Positions 22,370 through 34,048 are shown, numbered from the stretch's first letter. The stretch is 64,000 nt of DNA from Symbiodinium sp. CCMP2592 (GCA_905221615.1 CAJNDT010000580.1:257511-321510), one strand, 5' to 3'. A program made the numbers and translations. Notes: generated by a model from the sequence alone, not told the origin.

Positions 22370-23178
22370 GTGCCGAATTGATGCGAGCTATAAGGATTAA
22401 GCCTCAAAGCCCTAGAGGCCCCCCACCCTGACACCGTAAACTGTAGAGTCTAAGCTGAGAGCCCCAAACCCCCGAACCCCAAAACCCCCAAACCCGAAGC
22501 CCTAGACGCCTAAGACCCCAAATCCGAAGCGCTTATAGGGCCCTAAACCCTAAACCCACCAGAATGGATGCCGAGGCGCCTTCGTGGGGCACGACTAGGG
22601 AAAAATACTGCATCGTTACAAACCTGAGGCACCAACTTGGATCAGGGTTTGGGGTGGTTTAGGGTTGAAGGATTTAGGGTGGCTTCAGGGTTTGATAGCG
22701 AATTTGGGTCCTGGTTTAGGGTGACCTCAGGTTTTGATAGAATTTAGGGCTTCGGTTGGATTTGGTTTAGAGTGGTTTAGGGGGTAGTGCTTCGGACTTT
22801 CATGGGGCACCCAAAACAACAGAATGGTAGTGGGGGGATGTTATTTATTATTCAGATTACAACAAGAATCTCCCAATGCCTCAATCCGGAACACCCCTAA
22901 GATAATGGGGCCCCTTAGGGCTCGTAAGGACAAGAAAAGGTGCTGATGCCTTTTACATATCTTTGTGCGTATAAATTAAGAACTAGAAAAGGACACGAGT
23001 GACAATTATTTGGGGCTTAAGGCTTCGGTGCTACAGCAATACGCCGGGACGCGAAACCGCAAGAAACTAAAGCCCGTCAACCCCTCTTCACCTAATCCTC
23101 CCCTAAAAACCGTGGACCTTGGTGTTTAGGATCTCAGGTCTAGGTACCCTAAAGAGTTTCGCTGGCTCGAGTCTGCAG
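22370..23178. other. Telomere-like rich background
   Basis: CCCTAAACC / CCCCAAACC units dominate 22440-22560, and GGTTTAGGGTGG-like units repeat at 22650-22790. No gene, RNA or fold-back element is supported. Confidence 0.5.
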
Positions 23179-23289
23179 GAGTCAAGAAGGCACAAGTCGA
23201 CATCTACCTGCGACGTAGGCGCCAGCCGAGCGCTCCGACGCAAATGCAGAGGCCGTTCCTGTCCGTCATCTCAATGTGCAGAGGCAAAG
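23179..23289 (+). CDS. Possible internal exon, unrecognised
   Basis: An acceptor-like GTCTGCAG precedes 37 open codons that end at a donor-like AAAG|GTTAGG. The translation is basic and Arg-rich (VKKAQVDIYLRRRRQPSAPT). A second plus frame is also open. Unrecognised. Confidence 0.18.
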
Positions 23290-23451
23290 GTTAGGGTTAC
23301 TTGTACCCACTGGTGTAGCCTGAACACTAAGTTTGGCTTTGTACCCTGAACACTAAGTTTGGCTTAGCTACCTCCGGCCCCAGACCCAACACAGTAGTAG
23401 TAGGTTATGACTAAATAGTTTGTTATAGGGTACAGCCTTCCATAAGATGTA

Positions 23452-23569
23452 GGTATACTTATAGTCTCGATTGTAGTTCTTTTTTGGTTAACCAGCCTTA
23501 TGGTTAGGATCCTGAAATCTAAACCTGGCGAACCAAAAAGGGAACTACAAGGGAGACTGTAGGTATACC
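23452..23569. mobile_element. Diverged family C-like fold-back element
   Basis: GGTATACTTATAGTCTC pairs with GAGACTGTAGGTATACC. Inner arms TTGTAGTTCTTTTTTGGTT / AACCAAAAAGGGAACTACAA are of C type. Confidence 0.6.
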
Positions 23570-24134
23570 CGATCAACAGAAGGCTCCTGGATCCAGAAGT
23601 CGTCTCTTTCGGTGCTGCGGCTGAGAACCGGGCTACAGACTAAGGAATACGAGAGTCTAACTGCTACTTACCTAAACTTTACGCACTTTAATGTAATATA
23701 ACCTATGAATCCTCTACACAAAATCCGACCACATGCGGTGCCGGATCATCGATTCAACTGGATCGGAGATTGTGCGATGACGGTGCCAAGGTTCGTCATC
23801 GCACCAAGCATCGGCGACAACCTGGAGAGCAAGCCGGCGGCTGGTGCTTAGGCTTAAGGCTTAAGGCCTTTGGCTTCACAGGTGTAGGCCTTGGGTAATT
23901 CAAATGGGTTGATGGCTCGGGGTTGAGAGTGGCTGCGGCTACTTGACAAGGAGATCCTTCCAACTGAAACCCCTTACCGACCAAGAACTTCTTGCAGGCG
24001 GCACACCTCAACTTCACACTCCTACACTGTCCTACATATTCACCAGCAAATCTCGACCCCTCCACACCCCAAAGCCTCTAAACCCCAAAGCCTCGAGCTA
24101 AATAATCGCTTCATCCTCCAATCGCACACAGCAG
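23570..24134. other. No recognisable feature
   Basis: Mixed sequence with a GC-richer stretch at 23720-23850. No supported gene or repeat. Confidence 0.4.
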
Positions 24135-24191
24135 TCCTAAACCCTTGACCCTCAACCCCAAACCCTAAGCCCTAAGCCCTAAACCCTAAAC
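24135..24191 (-). repeat. Telomere-like CCCTAAA block
   Basis: Six to seven units of CCCTAAA / CCCTAAGC type in a row. Confidence 0.7.
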
Positions 24192-24269
24192 GGTCGAGCC
24201 ATGAGGCGGCGCAAGGAGCGTCAGGACCTGATGCCAAGCCTGCACCAGAGAACTGGGAAGTCAAACCTA

Positions 24270-24352
24270 CCCATAGTAGTTCCTTTTTTGGGTGTTCATT
24301 TTTGGAACGCTGCAAGGTAATCCCAAAAAGAAAGTACCATGAGGCCTATGGG
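24270..24352. mobile_element. Family C fold-back element (TA target)
   Basis: CCCATAGTAGTTCC and AAGTACCATGAGGCCTATGGG, with TA on each side (24268-24269 and 24353-24354). A short deletion in the left arm removes GGCCCC. Confidence 0.75.
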
Positions 24353-24568
24353 TAGGTGTCGATTTCGAAAGCCTCCCCAAAATTCATCATGATTAGGGCT
24401 TTCTAAACAAGAAGGGAAACTAACAAGTGTCCCCAACTCGATGCCTAGTTGTGCAGTATGGCTCAGCTCAGAATCCGGCATGACCACAAAAATGCATACA
24501 CACACACACACACATTCACATTGCAGGGAAGGCTGTTTTGGATACACCTTCGCAAACCCCAAGCCCTA

Positions 24569-24690
24569 CAGTAGAAGCCTAAAAGTTGGAAACCCAATAG
24601 CCTCAATCCTGAAGAGCAACGTATGGGGAATTCCAGCACTAGTTGGCCCAGTTGGCCTTAGTCAGGTTTCCAACTTTATGGTGCTTACTG
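24569..24690. mobile_element. Family I fold-back element, copy 2 (TA target)
   Basis: CAGTAGAAGCCTAAAAGTTGG and CCAACTTTATGGTGCTTACTG form the arms, with TA at 24567-24568 and 24691-24692. The CAGT terminus plus TA target is typical of Tc1-like elements (family knowledge). Confidence 0.7.
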
Positions 24691-24786
24691 TAAACCAAGT
24701 AAATTCAGCGATCGGTCCTGCATGGCGATGCAGTGGCGGGTGAGGTACACCCTCGGCTGTCTAGACCGGAGCTTGGGGATGAAACT

Positions 24787-24905
24787 GGGGGGATCAGGGT
24801 TCGGTTTAGGGGTTTACATAGGGTTTGGGGGTTTAAGGTTTAGGGGTTTAGGGTTTATAAGAGGTTTAGAATGGTTTAAAGGTTTAGGGTTTAGGGGTAG
24901 CTGTT
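24787..24905 (+). repeat. Telomere-like TTTAGGG block
   Basis: GGTTTAGGGGTTTA-type units repeat about ten times with length variation. Confidence 0.7.
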
Positions 24906-25351
24906 AGGTTCCAGAAGAAAGGGTCCAGGCTCGAGGTTCAGGTTTCTAGGAATGCCCAAACCCAGCCCCTCAGCATCGCAAGCCAAGAGTCCAATGTCCT
25001 ATCTTCTTCTGCACATAGAAGGCATCAGCATCCTTCCAGGAGCATGAGGGAGCGGAGGAGGTCTCTACAAACGGCCCTCATATTCGCAAATACTCGAAGA
25101 GCTACATCGTTTAAGCAATCCACGATCTTTGTCGATCGTGGTCCCCGAAGTTTCGTGGTGAATCGCTACCACCAGGTAGTTCGTAGGCACGGCTGCTCTT
25201 GCAAAACCCGACGAACACAGGGCTGATGGGGTTTGGGGATGAGGCTTTGCAGGCTCAGGGTTCAGCCTTAAGTGTTTAGGGCTAAGGGTTCCGGGCTATA
25301 GGACATAACTTACCCGGTGCTGTCATGCTTCCTTTGCTGGCGATATACATT

Positions 25352-25870
25352 CTAAGATAAACATGATGGAGGCCATAGTGTACATAAATCAAAAAGAGAA
25401 GCCCTGGATAATTGACTTGTTGCTGATAAGCTCCTGAAGTTTTGTAACTTCCTGCATGGTATGCCCCAAAACCTTGCTCCAGCCTCTATATTTGTGTCAT
25501 CCCAAATCCCCAGGTACGGAGCAGCAACCTCGGCAGACTGGCATAGAACCCTGCACAATTCAACCTGCCAAAAGAGACAAAAAAACACACGCTGCTGTAG
25601 AACCATGAATATCTTGACTTTCACCAGGGATTTATGAGGAGTAGTGCTTTGAATGATAACGCTCGACTGTGGCAACAAAGAGCTGCGGTGTGGCGATGTC
25701 CTTGGAGGGCTTTGGCACGGCCTGATGCGTCTCGTGTCTTCTTCACAGTTGGTTTGCCAGCACATAGAAGAGTACATGCCGATGACTTGCAGCTGTTCTG
25801 TGAGATGTTGCGGTGGTTGAACTGTTGTTGCCTTCGTCCTTACATCCTGGACCCCAGAATCGAAAACTTT
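25352..25870 (-). CDS. Possible exon(s), unrecognised
   Basis: The minus strand stays open for about 170 codons. Within it, TTTTTTTTGTCTCTTTTGGCAG (25565-25586) is a strong acceptor-like site. The downstream translation includes CRVLCQSAEVAAPYLGIWDD. I do not recognise a family. Such an open stretch is near the upper end of chance in this window. Confidence 0.22.
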   Translation of the reverse strand, partial: KVFDSGVQDVRTKATTVQPPQHLTEQLQVIGMYSSMCWQTNCEEDTRRIRPCQSPPRTSPHRSSLLPQSSVIIQSTTPHKSLVKVKIFMVLQQRVFFCLFWQVELCRVLCQSAEVAAPYLGIWDDTNIEAGARFWGIPCRKLQNFRSLSATSQLSRASLFDLCTLWPPSCLS

Positions 25871-25949
25871 GTATTTCCGTGCCTACGCAATTACCAAAAC
25901 GCACCATAAATGCAACAAATACATTTAAATTAGTCGTCAAAAGCATTGG

Positions 25950-27038
25950 AGGCTGTGTTTGACAAACTACTTCCCAATATATCCCCCAAAACGGGTTTGG
26001 AGGCTCGGGGCTTGGGGGTTGTGAGTTTGGGACTAGAACGCTTTTGGCTTCAGGATATCGAATCTAGAAACGGAGTTCGACTGGGATTGTTCTGCCCGTT
26101 GGAGGTCCACAGAGTCAGAGCTTAGCAGCCCGAAGGTAGGGAGTTCAATAATCGGAACGGGGTTGGGGTGTGCTATTGATTACAACAGGGACTATACGGT
26201 GATGGCATTACAAATCACTCCGACTTCTACAGTCATGTTCCCTGGGTTGTGACGGATTTTGGGTTGGTTTCTGCGTGCCTGCCCACACCCAAAGCCAATC
26301 GCCCAGGCTCTGGCCAAGCGACCCAAGATCCTACAGTCTCCTAAAGCTCCTAGATAGAGTTTCGGGTCCAGCACTTAAGATAGCTACTCTACTCCCATTA
26401 CGAAACAGTCCTATCTCCAATTCCGCAGGCCCCCATCGTACCTGGGAGTGGAGAAACAGCACGAAGCACGCCACGACGGCCAGAACCAGCCGCAGCCCAG
26501 TGCTGAATGTGTCCGGTGCCGCCTTATCGGGTCGAGCTTTGTGCATGTATCCGATGTAAGAACCCGACTATGAAAATGCTGTTTTGCGTACTGCGACGTT
26601 ACTACGAGGCTCTTGATATGGATCCTATCTTGTTGAGACTCTTGAGCTAGGATTTCTTGCTCAGGTTCCCGCAGCATCTAAGAGTATGGGCGGAGATAGG
26701 TAGGGCTTATAGGCTCTACACGCGAGGCATGTATCTGCTACGTCCTGTGCACAGTGACTGCCAAATCCGGATGACAAAAACAGTGTAACACTCTTCATGA
26801 GAACCTATGTGAGATACAAGATTACCTATTCTTGGGGGCTTTCGGCAACATGACCAACATAATCCTGCTGACCAGCAAGGCAGATGAAAAACGCATTTTG
26901 GGAGGTTCCTGAAAACAAACACACAACTAAGCAATCCAATACAGAAACGATGCAAACAAGACCCAAATGGGCGCCATGGCTAAAATGACGAACACCGATA
27001 ACAATGACCAGGGTCGTGGCAGTATATTTCTTTGTCAC
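25950..27038. other. No recognisable gene or element
   Basis: Mixed sequence with fewer telomere-like units than average. Overlapping short open frames at 26270-26680 occur on both strands without recognisable domains. Confidence 0.45.
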
Positions 27039-27236
27039 AGCAGTAGTAGTAGTCGTCGCGGTAGTGTGTGCACAAGTGGTAGTGGTAGTGGTAGTGGTAG
27101 TAGTAGTAGTACTACTACTACTACTAGTACTAGTACTAGTACTAGTACTAGTACTAGTACTAGTACTACTACTTGTAGTACCAGTAGTGATACTAGTAGT
27201 AGTACTAGTAGCAGTAGCAGTAGCAGTAGCAGTAGC

Positions 27237-27289
<53 letters not shown>

Positions 27290-27291
27290 TG

Positions 27292-27355
<64 letters not shown>

Positions 27356-27356
27356 G
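27039..27356. repeat. Complex AGT / ACT / ACTAGT / AGC array
   Basis: AGT units switch to ACT, then to about seven palindromic ACTAGT hexamers (about 27121-27169), then CAGTAG units, then a long AGT run. All frames read as Ser/Thr or Val runs. No C-element arms are seen at either edge. Confidence 0.95.
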
Positions 27357-27891
27357 TTCTAGCCCGTGACATGTTCAAGAACGCCCTTGCACAAACATGT
27401 CCAACATCTCAACATGATTTCAGCTCTAGATTTGCCGGACCTGTCGATAAGTTCTTGGGTGCAGGAGCTTTGGATGCTTGTAGCCGTTGGTTGTTGCTTG
27501 AAGGAGTGAGAGTAGTTGAACTGTGAGGTAACACTCCCTTCAACGGTGGCCTCGTACAAGGCATCTTCGGTCGCGAACCTCGTGAGCAAAGCTGTGCCCG
27601 TTTCCAGACGAGCCCTAGTACATCTACAAAGAGACGATAAACACAGGTCACCATTAATTATTCATTCTGCAAGCCTGCATGTTATGCCCTACTGCCCACC
27701 ATAAGATTGCTCATCTGTTGCTGCCCGCATAGCATGCTGAAATCTCTATCTTAACCCGAGCAGGACGAGTGTCTGTAGAGTTCAGATTTCAGGGTTTGGA
27801 ATGTTGAGTAGGTGTGTAGCCGACGTCTCTCTTTAACTAGGAAAAACAGCACAATGTGGGCACTCACACCTACCGATCAGATCCAGAATAT

Positions 27892-27997
27892 GGGAGTTTC
27901 CGAACGTATGGAGACCCTAATATAAAACCCTAAATAGTAGGATCCATTATTGTAAGGACGCCAAAATAAGGTACCCCCCTAATTTTCCGAGCCTCCC
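27892..27997. mobile_element. Family A fold-back element, copy 6 (target ATAT)
   Basis: GGGAGTTTCCGAACGTATGG and AATTTTCCGAGCCTCCC bound 106 bp. ATAT is duplicated at 27888-27891 and 27998-28001. Confidence 0.8.
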
Positions 27998-28064
27998 ATA
28001 TAGAGGAACCGACTCCTCCTCCAAAAACCAGAGAAGTCAACTGTTTCATGCCTATCCTTGTAGT

Positions 28065-28201
28065 ATCCTTAAGGGACGGGGGTCCAAGGAGGGTATATAG
28101 CCTAGTGATCCCTAATCCTCCCTAGTACTCCCTAAGGTTCCCTTACAGTCCCATAAGGATTCCTTATACCCTCCCCCCTTGAACCACCCTCCCTTAAGGA
28201 T
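28065..28201. mobile_element. Family Q fold-back element
   Basis: ATCCTTAAGGGA and TCCCTTAAGGAT are perfect ends. Inner GGGGGTCCAAGGAGGGTATA pairs loosely with TATACCCTCCCCCCTTGAA. The centre has repeated TCCCTA units. Single copy here. Confidence 0.6.
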
Positions 28202-28892
28202 CCTATAATATCCGAGCTACCACTCAGACAGTAAGAAGAAGCTGGACAGTGTAATAATCAACCGTTGTTTTAACATAGTGCTATAGTAAAACCAATAATG
28301 CAAGTGACATACAGACTTAGATGACCTCTGCAGGAATTAGCAGGTTCTTTTGGTGAGACTCCCCCTGCTCATACATGCTGGTGAAAACCAAGAGCTGGCA
28401 TGCTCCCAAGAGACTACGCTGCCTGTCTGGAAGTCGTGCATTTGATCTTTTCTGGATGTCGTGATTCTGATCCAGCCGGAAATCTAGACCGGAAGCCACA
28501 GAACCATGTCCCAGAACTCCTAGAAGCCCTGAACCCAAGTCTTGAACGCACGACCTTCAATCCTGAAGCCTAGCCACAAACCGTATACTCCACACCTCCA
28601 CTTAAACCCTCTGAACCCCACACCCTAAACCCTCGGCCATAAGTTTGCGAAGCGACAACTTGCCGAGGATCAGGTACCAGGGGCAGAAGAGTGGAATTCC
28701 TGGAGGGTGCACCCGAAAAGGCCGAACCGTAGCTCGAGAGTTCGGGCTTGCTTTTGGTAGGTTTTAGGGAGGGTTTAGGGTGTAGGGGCTGTTCTAGCAT
28801 TTGCTTTTGGAGCTTTCTAGGTCTGCTTTTAGAGTCTCAGGGTCTAGGATTTGAACTTTGATCGGGATTGGCAGTGCAGGATCGATGAAGCC

Positions 28893-29002
28893 TAATGTAG
28901 GAACCTGATTAAGAAACCTTGGGCCTTTGTTACGGTTCCTTATAAGAACCCTACTATATTGGGGTTATAGGCCCAGGGTTTCTTAATCAGGTTCCTACAT
29001 TA
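28893..29002. mobile_element. Family K fold-back element (4-bp target AGCC)
   Basis: TAATGTAGGAACCTGATTAA and its exact inverse continue for about 33 bp of inverted repeat. AGCC is duplicated at 28889-28892 and 29003-29006. Length 110 bp; its low divergence suggests a recent copy. Confidence 0.8.
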
Positions 29003-29006
29003 AGCC

Positions 29007-31803
29007 AGATGCCATCTATGGAAATGTGCGAACTAAGGAAGATTTGTATAGCCTTCAGGGTCAAAGTATTGTAATGCTATGAGGGCCAGAATGCCTGGGC
29101 TCTGGGGCAATACACCGGAATGTGCGAAGAGCAGAGGAACAATGCTGCTACGAGCCGTTGGTGAACTCCCGATGCCCTTGACAAACCTGTAGCGGGCTTA
29201 AGAAGAGGTTCCTGCTTCAGGATGAAGTCGAGCTAGCTGCAGGCAGAGCCCCGTACCCCTTTCAGGCTTACCTAAAGCATGTACCTTGAATTCTAGACGC
29301 AGAATTCACCTGATGCACTGTTGTAGTATCTAATGCAAAGGGGGCTTTGGCCTCTCGGACGAAAGGCCTCTGTTGAATCCCTCCTCGAATATTGCCAGCT
29401 TTGAGGCTTTCGAGAAAGTGCGTTGTGATTGTCGCAGCCGTCGTTTTCGCTGTTTTTGTGGTACGTCGTTTGCTGGTGGTCGTCTAGTCCCTGCAACTCT
29501 CGTGGTGGGTGTGGGTCGCCTTGTTGTCGTCATTGCTTGGCGGCGTACGCTGTACTGTGTCTGCGGCTCAAGACTTAAGATTCTTTGGGGCTTCAGGCTA
29601 GTAAGCTCGAGCTCCCGGGCGAGCTGCAAAACTTTGCTACTTCATCTGACGGCTTTGCACTACCGGACCAAGGTACCGATGGCATCGTAGATGCGGAGGT
29701 TGTCGGCATGTTGCCGCTCCTCGGGCGTGTAGCCTCGAAAGACTCGGGGCAGTCGAGGTCTAGGGTCTTATAAACATACCACAAGAAAACTAATCCATAC
29801 CTCAAAGAGAGACGTACCTGCGCCATACCTCAACCTCAAACATACCTGTCTCATCTCTGAATCCTATACGCGCGTTGTCGTATGGTACACCCCGCTTTGG
29901 GATTAAGACCCTTCGCTCGTGCGTGTTTGGGATGAGATGGGATGGGCTTGGGGGTGTACAATATTTCAAGAGCAGTCAACACGTTCGAGAAACTTCCAAC
30001 ACTGAAGCCCGGAAACTCTTGAGGCTATGAACAAAACGACAAAGGAGCCGACATGTTTCCCAGAACACCATCTAAGTCACCTCAGGAAGAGAAAGATTCA
30101 ATTTGGAATGCATGAAAACCCTCTGCTGCGTTTCAGTACTCCCGGTCTGTGCCAATGGCATGTGACTTCCAAGTTGGGATTGGGGATTCGTACAGTCCTA
30201 GTAGTTGACAAGCCAGATTCTCGGCCTGCTCAACGACACGATTGCTCCAGAATCGATGGGTAGTTTTCCAAGCTAAGGTCCCTGTGGAGGTGCTTTTTAT
30301 GTACTACATTTAGGACCTAAACGGGGGACCCGTTTTTTAGATAACTACTCCGATGGTTGTTGCAAATGTCCCGTTTAAGGGCGGGGCAGGGGGAGATCTT
30401 AGCCTGACGCCTGACGCGCATCCCACCTCCTTGCTAGCTGTCCTGTTGCAGATACTACATCAGAGTGTGTCATAAAATACGATAAGATGCTTATAGTTCA
30501 TTTGCATATAACATGACTATACCATAAAATACGACAAGTATAAGTCGGCCATCCCCACTGGTCCGTATACCCTAAACCAAGGGGCCGCTCCACGCCGTTC
30601 CAAACAGCTCCATGGCCGGTCTTGTTGCTCCGGGACGTCGGAGGCTTCGGATTTGCGTAAGGATTACCCTATGCATCCAGGGACCTTATTACGGGGTGCT
30701 TAAGGGGTCTAGGGCCCTAACTATGAGGTAATTGGATGGATAGGGCTAGGATCTAGGAATTTAGGAGTCGATTGCACTTTGATGCCAGGCCACAGGACTT
30801 AAGACAACGACCCCGGTCTTCGCCGGTAGATCCCAGGGGCAGGTCTGGGTCTTGGGTGGACCTAACCTGAACTCTGAACCCTCAACATCTTGTCATTCTG
30901 CCTGAATGCTCCGTATGCTCCGTCATACTAAAGTTTGCACAGCGGGCTCAGTCGCTTGTAAATCGATTGAAAGCCCAAGCCGGATGGCTGCGTGGTCCGT
31001 CCTATAAAGCGGGGGTATAACGTTGGCTTTTCGGAAGTTTGGGGCTTTCGGGGGTTTAGAGGTGCAGGCACGGGTTAGGCTTAGTGATGTCATCCGGGCT
31101 GGCCAAAGTTTCCGGAGTCGGATTCCAGGTCTGGAAACCTAGCAAGATGAATGATAAACTGATAAACCATAGCAGAATCTGGAACTGAACAAACAACCAT
31201 GGTTGCTCACGATGTCTGAGGAGCGGTTAGGAACTTATGACTCCACCTGTGTTTCAGAGCCGGACCAAAACTCTTCCTCTTGCGGGCCCAAGAGAAGAAG
31301 ACACAGGATAGTTCGACTGCATAGCTTCATGGGAGACCTGTCGGGTTCAGGGCTTTTCTAGCCGTACACGCGACGCCTAGAGTCGAAAACCCAAACCACA
31401 TAAAGCCCAATGCAAGAACCCCAAACCCTCTCGTAACAAAGTCATACAAACTCCATGAACACTATTAAGGTTACCTAGACTAAGGCCTCAAACCCGAACG
31501 CCCTAAGCCCACAACCCGGAAAGCCAACCCCCTTATGAGCCCTAAATCCCTACAGCCCTAAGGCCGAAATCCCTAAAGCCCTAAGCCCCCCCAAAGAGAC
31601 CACAACTCAGGGCCTCTTTTTCGGCTTCCGCGGCTTTGGCCGCCAATAGCTCCTGAGCTCCAAAAATCGGACGTCGCTTAGACTAAAACGCCAATGACAA
31701 AAAGCATACATGTAATGAGGGTTTGGGGCTTAGGGTGCAGGGTTTAGGAGTTCGGGTTTAGGGGAAACGTAATGGGTATAAGTTCAAGCCTTGTCCTCAT
31801 TAT
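29007..31803. other. Long stretch almost free of fold-back elements
   Basis: Nearly 2.8 kb with only one weak inverted pair (TACCCTATGCATCC / GGATGGATAGGGCTA, 30665-30747). 29330-29830 carries overlapping open frames of up to 105 codons on both strands (plus 29373-29690), none recognisable. CCCTAAG-like units return at 31500-31600. Confidence 0.45.
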
Positions 31804-32064
31804 ATGTATGGTTTTGTATCTAGTATTGCCATCCTTCTGCTGATTTCTGCGTTGATTCTGAACTTCTTGTGCTTGCGGTGTAACTATTCCATGCTATTGT
31901 TTTTTGGAATTTGTAGTCTTCATCTTCTTCTTCTCTTTGTTTTGGTGTTCCGGAGCTTTCTTCTTGTGCTTGTGGTTGTGTTGCTGTATTTCGCATGGTG
32001 GGCTTCATTTTGGGACGGGCCCATGCTGCAAACAACTGCAAGCAAACCATGTATAATCACCTAG
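31804..32064 (+). CDS. Small ATG-initiated hydrophobic open frame
   Basis: An ATG opens 86 codons with about three hydrophobic segments (for example IAILLLISALILNFL and LLLFVLVFRSFLLVLVVVLL). The TAG stop at 32062-32064 is formed by the first bases of fold-back element M. It could be a small membrane protein, but a T/C-rich strand gives such a translation by composition alone. No family is recognised. Confidence 0.2.
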   Translation: MYGFVSSIAILLLISALILNFLCLRCNYSMLLFFGICSLHLLLLFVLVFRSFLLVLVVVLLYFAWWASFWDGPMLQTTASKPCIIT

Positions 32065-32159
32065 TTGCTGAGTTCATAAGCCCCAAAAAGTGTACACTTT
32101 CTGTTTGATGGTAGGTAATATTACCCCACAAAGTGTAAAGTGTATCCACTCAGCTACTA
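32062..32159. mobile_element. Family M fold-back element
   Basis: TAGTTGCTGAGT pairs with ACTCAGCTACTA. Inner AAAGTGTACACTTT and CAAAGTGTAAAGTGTA add shorter repeats. Single copy in the window. Confidence 0.6.
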
Positions 32160-32314
32160 AGACTCCGCTTGCACCTTCCAGTCGCAAAGGTTGATTGTCC
32201 TCCAATTTGTACGCCCGGCTGCCAACCCAACAAAAGGCAACTGCCACGGTTTAGGGTTTAGGGATTCAGCCCTGTTTTGGGGTTAGAGCGTCAACGTTCA
32301 AGGCCGCGCACGGG

Positions 32315-32346
32315 CGTTGTCGTTGTCGTTGTTGTTGTTGTTGTCG
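32315..32346 (+). repeat. GTT/GTC trinucleotide run
   Basis: GTTGTCGTTGTCGTTGTTGT-type short array. Confidence 0.8.
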
Positions 32347-32929
32347 CTTTAGAATAACCCTGCCCACACCCCGAGGGAAACGGCACCAACACAGCATGTT
32401 CCGCTGTAGGGTTCAGGAACAACAAAGCACATGCGAAGCAATTCAACAACATTGAAACCTACCTGTCGAAACATGAGCCCCTACGGACAAATATAGCAGC
32501 CCTCCACCAAGAAGCCTGAGCTATGCCGGAAGTGCTGAGCAATACATCTTGAGCTCCATGCCCTAAGCGCTTGAGTCCGTAAACCCCAGGATCTCCAAAC
32601 CCTCGACCCATGACTCCCTAAACCTAAACCCTGTCATCCCAAATTGCAAGCCCAGCATCGATTTCAGCATCCGAGGGTTTCAGCAAAGTGGGACGCCACG
32701 CCTTCACAGTGCAAGTGGTGAAAGCTCATCAACGAAAACAGACTTGGTCCACAACCAGGAGGGAGAAGGACTCTTGTCCAAGGCTTGCTGCTCGACGAAT
32801 AAGCCAAGACCTGTAAATCCCGTGCTGCCAAGACTTCAGTGTCGCGCGCCTCGCGCAGAAAGCGCAACGAGTTCGCGACGGATTCTGGAGCCTCGATTGG
32901 CAATTCGTTTGGGGTGAATAATATTATAC

Positions 32930-33040
32930 AGGGGCCTCAAGAATCAGAAGAGGGTTTTTGGGGCCCATTCATGATATCATAATTCATACTAAGGACCCAC
33001 CCAAGAAATAGTATTTCTAATTCCTGCTACCATAGGGGCC
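32930..33040. mobile_element. Family B element, degraded right end
   Basis: AGGGGCCTCAAGAATCAGAAG begins a B copy with AGGGTTTTTGGGGCCC. The right end runs into CATAGGGGCCTTAATTATAA, which looks like the start of a second B copy. Confidence 0.5.
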
Positions 33041-33118
33041 TTAATTATAAGTATAAGGTTCTTATAGTAGGACCGAGGTTCCGAAAGCGGCGTTGCTTGT
33101 TGTCTGAAGCTCCCACAT

Positions 33119-33213
33119 GGGAGCTCCGAAAAGTCGGTTAGCTTATTTGGGGGTTCTTATCATAAGGATCCTACTATTTTGGGATACTATATTAGGGTGC
33201 CCTAATTTCGGAT
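33119..33213. mobile_element. Family A fold-back element, copy 7, 3' end decayed
   Basis: GGGAGCTCCGAAAAGTCGG begins the element. The core TATTTGGGGGTTCTTATCATA is present, but the right end is only CCTAATTTCGG. A short palindrome AGCTCCCACATGGGAGCT spans the left junction. Confidence 0.6.
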
Positions 33214-33296
33214 GATACAGACGAGCTGTCGTAAGTTGCTACTGCAATCTTTTCCTGCAGCATTTCTGAGCCCGTTTCTTCACAGCATCGTAATAT

Positions 33297-33398
33297 GGGA
33301 GTTTCCGAAAATCGGGAACCCAAATATAGCACCCTAAATAGTCGGATCCTTATTATAAGGACCCCAAAATAAGGTACCCCTGATTTTCGGAAACTCCC
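33297..33398. mobile_element. Family A fold-back element, copy 8 (target ATAT)
   Basis: GGGAGTTTCCGAAAATCGGG and GATTTTCGGAAACTCCC bound 102 bp. ATAT is duplicated at 33293-33296 and 33399-33402. One of the best-preserved A copies. Confidence 0.85.
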
Positions 33399-33710
33399 AT
33401 ATGCTTCGGATGCTGCAGTCAGGGAGTTGGGACTTGGAGTTGAGTTCGCTGCAAGCTTATCCAAAAGGATAAACTCTGAACGCTGGACCCGAAACTCCTG
33501 CTTAACCAGGGTCTAGGCTTTAGGGTCTAGGGGTTTAGGGTTTCGAAACCCCTGCTTAAACCCTGAACCCCTGACCCGGCCCTAAGCCCTTTACCCAACA
33601 CTCCTAAACCCCGAGTCTTGGTTGTGTAAGCCCCGGACCTCGGAGTTGGGATTCCATGTCTCGGCCTCTGTCTGAGCAAGGATACATTGCACTCCTTGCA
33701 CTCTCATATT

Positions 33711-33808
33711 AGGGGCCTTAATAATTGGAATAGGGTTTTGGTGGTATATTTTACAGTAGTTGTAACAAAGGAACCTCCAAAATAGTATAGGTAACTATAT
33801 AGGCCCCT
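33711..33808. mobile_element. Family B fold-back element (possible 5-bp target ATATT)
   Basis: AGGGGCCTTAATAATTGGAA and GTAACTATATAGGCCCCT bound 98 bp. ATATT lies directly outside both ends (33706-33710 and 33809-33813). Other B copies do not confirm a 5-bp duplication. Confidence 0.75.
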
Positions 33809-33939
33809 ATATTAAGCAGATAGAATGCATCTCTACATCCGAAATCCACGCTGCCGGAAATCCACCGAAACTGGCCCCAGCTTCTGCACACGTCGAGCCG
33901 GTCCCACCTCCTTGTCGGCGTCTGCAGCCGGCTCCATTG

Positions 33940-34048
33940 CCCAAAGGGTCCAAAGTACCGATATAATAGAATGTAGGGTTTCTATATTAGGAATTACTAT
34001 TATGATTTGGGGAAGTATTCCCCATAACAGCACATGGGACCCTTTGGG
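33940..34048. mobile_element. Family J fold-back element, copy 1 (3-bp target TTG)
   Basis: CCCAAAGGGTCC and GGACCCTTTGGG are perfect ends. TTG is duplicated at 33937-33939 and 34049-34051. Length 109 bp. Confidence 0.8.

Noticed and set aside
26967..27369. Poly-Ser and poly-Val frames over the 27-kb array
   Set aside because: Same cause: trinucleotide repeat, no complex sequence in frame.
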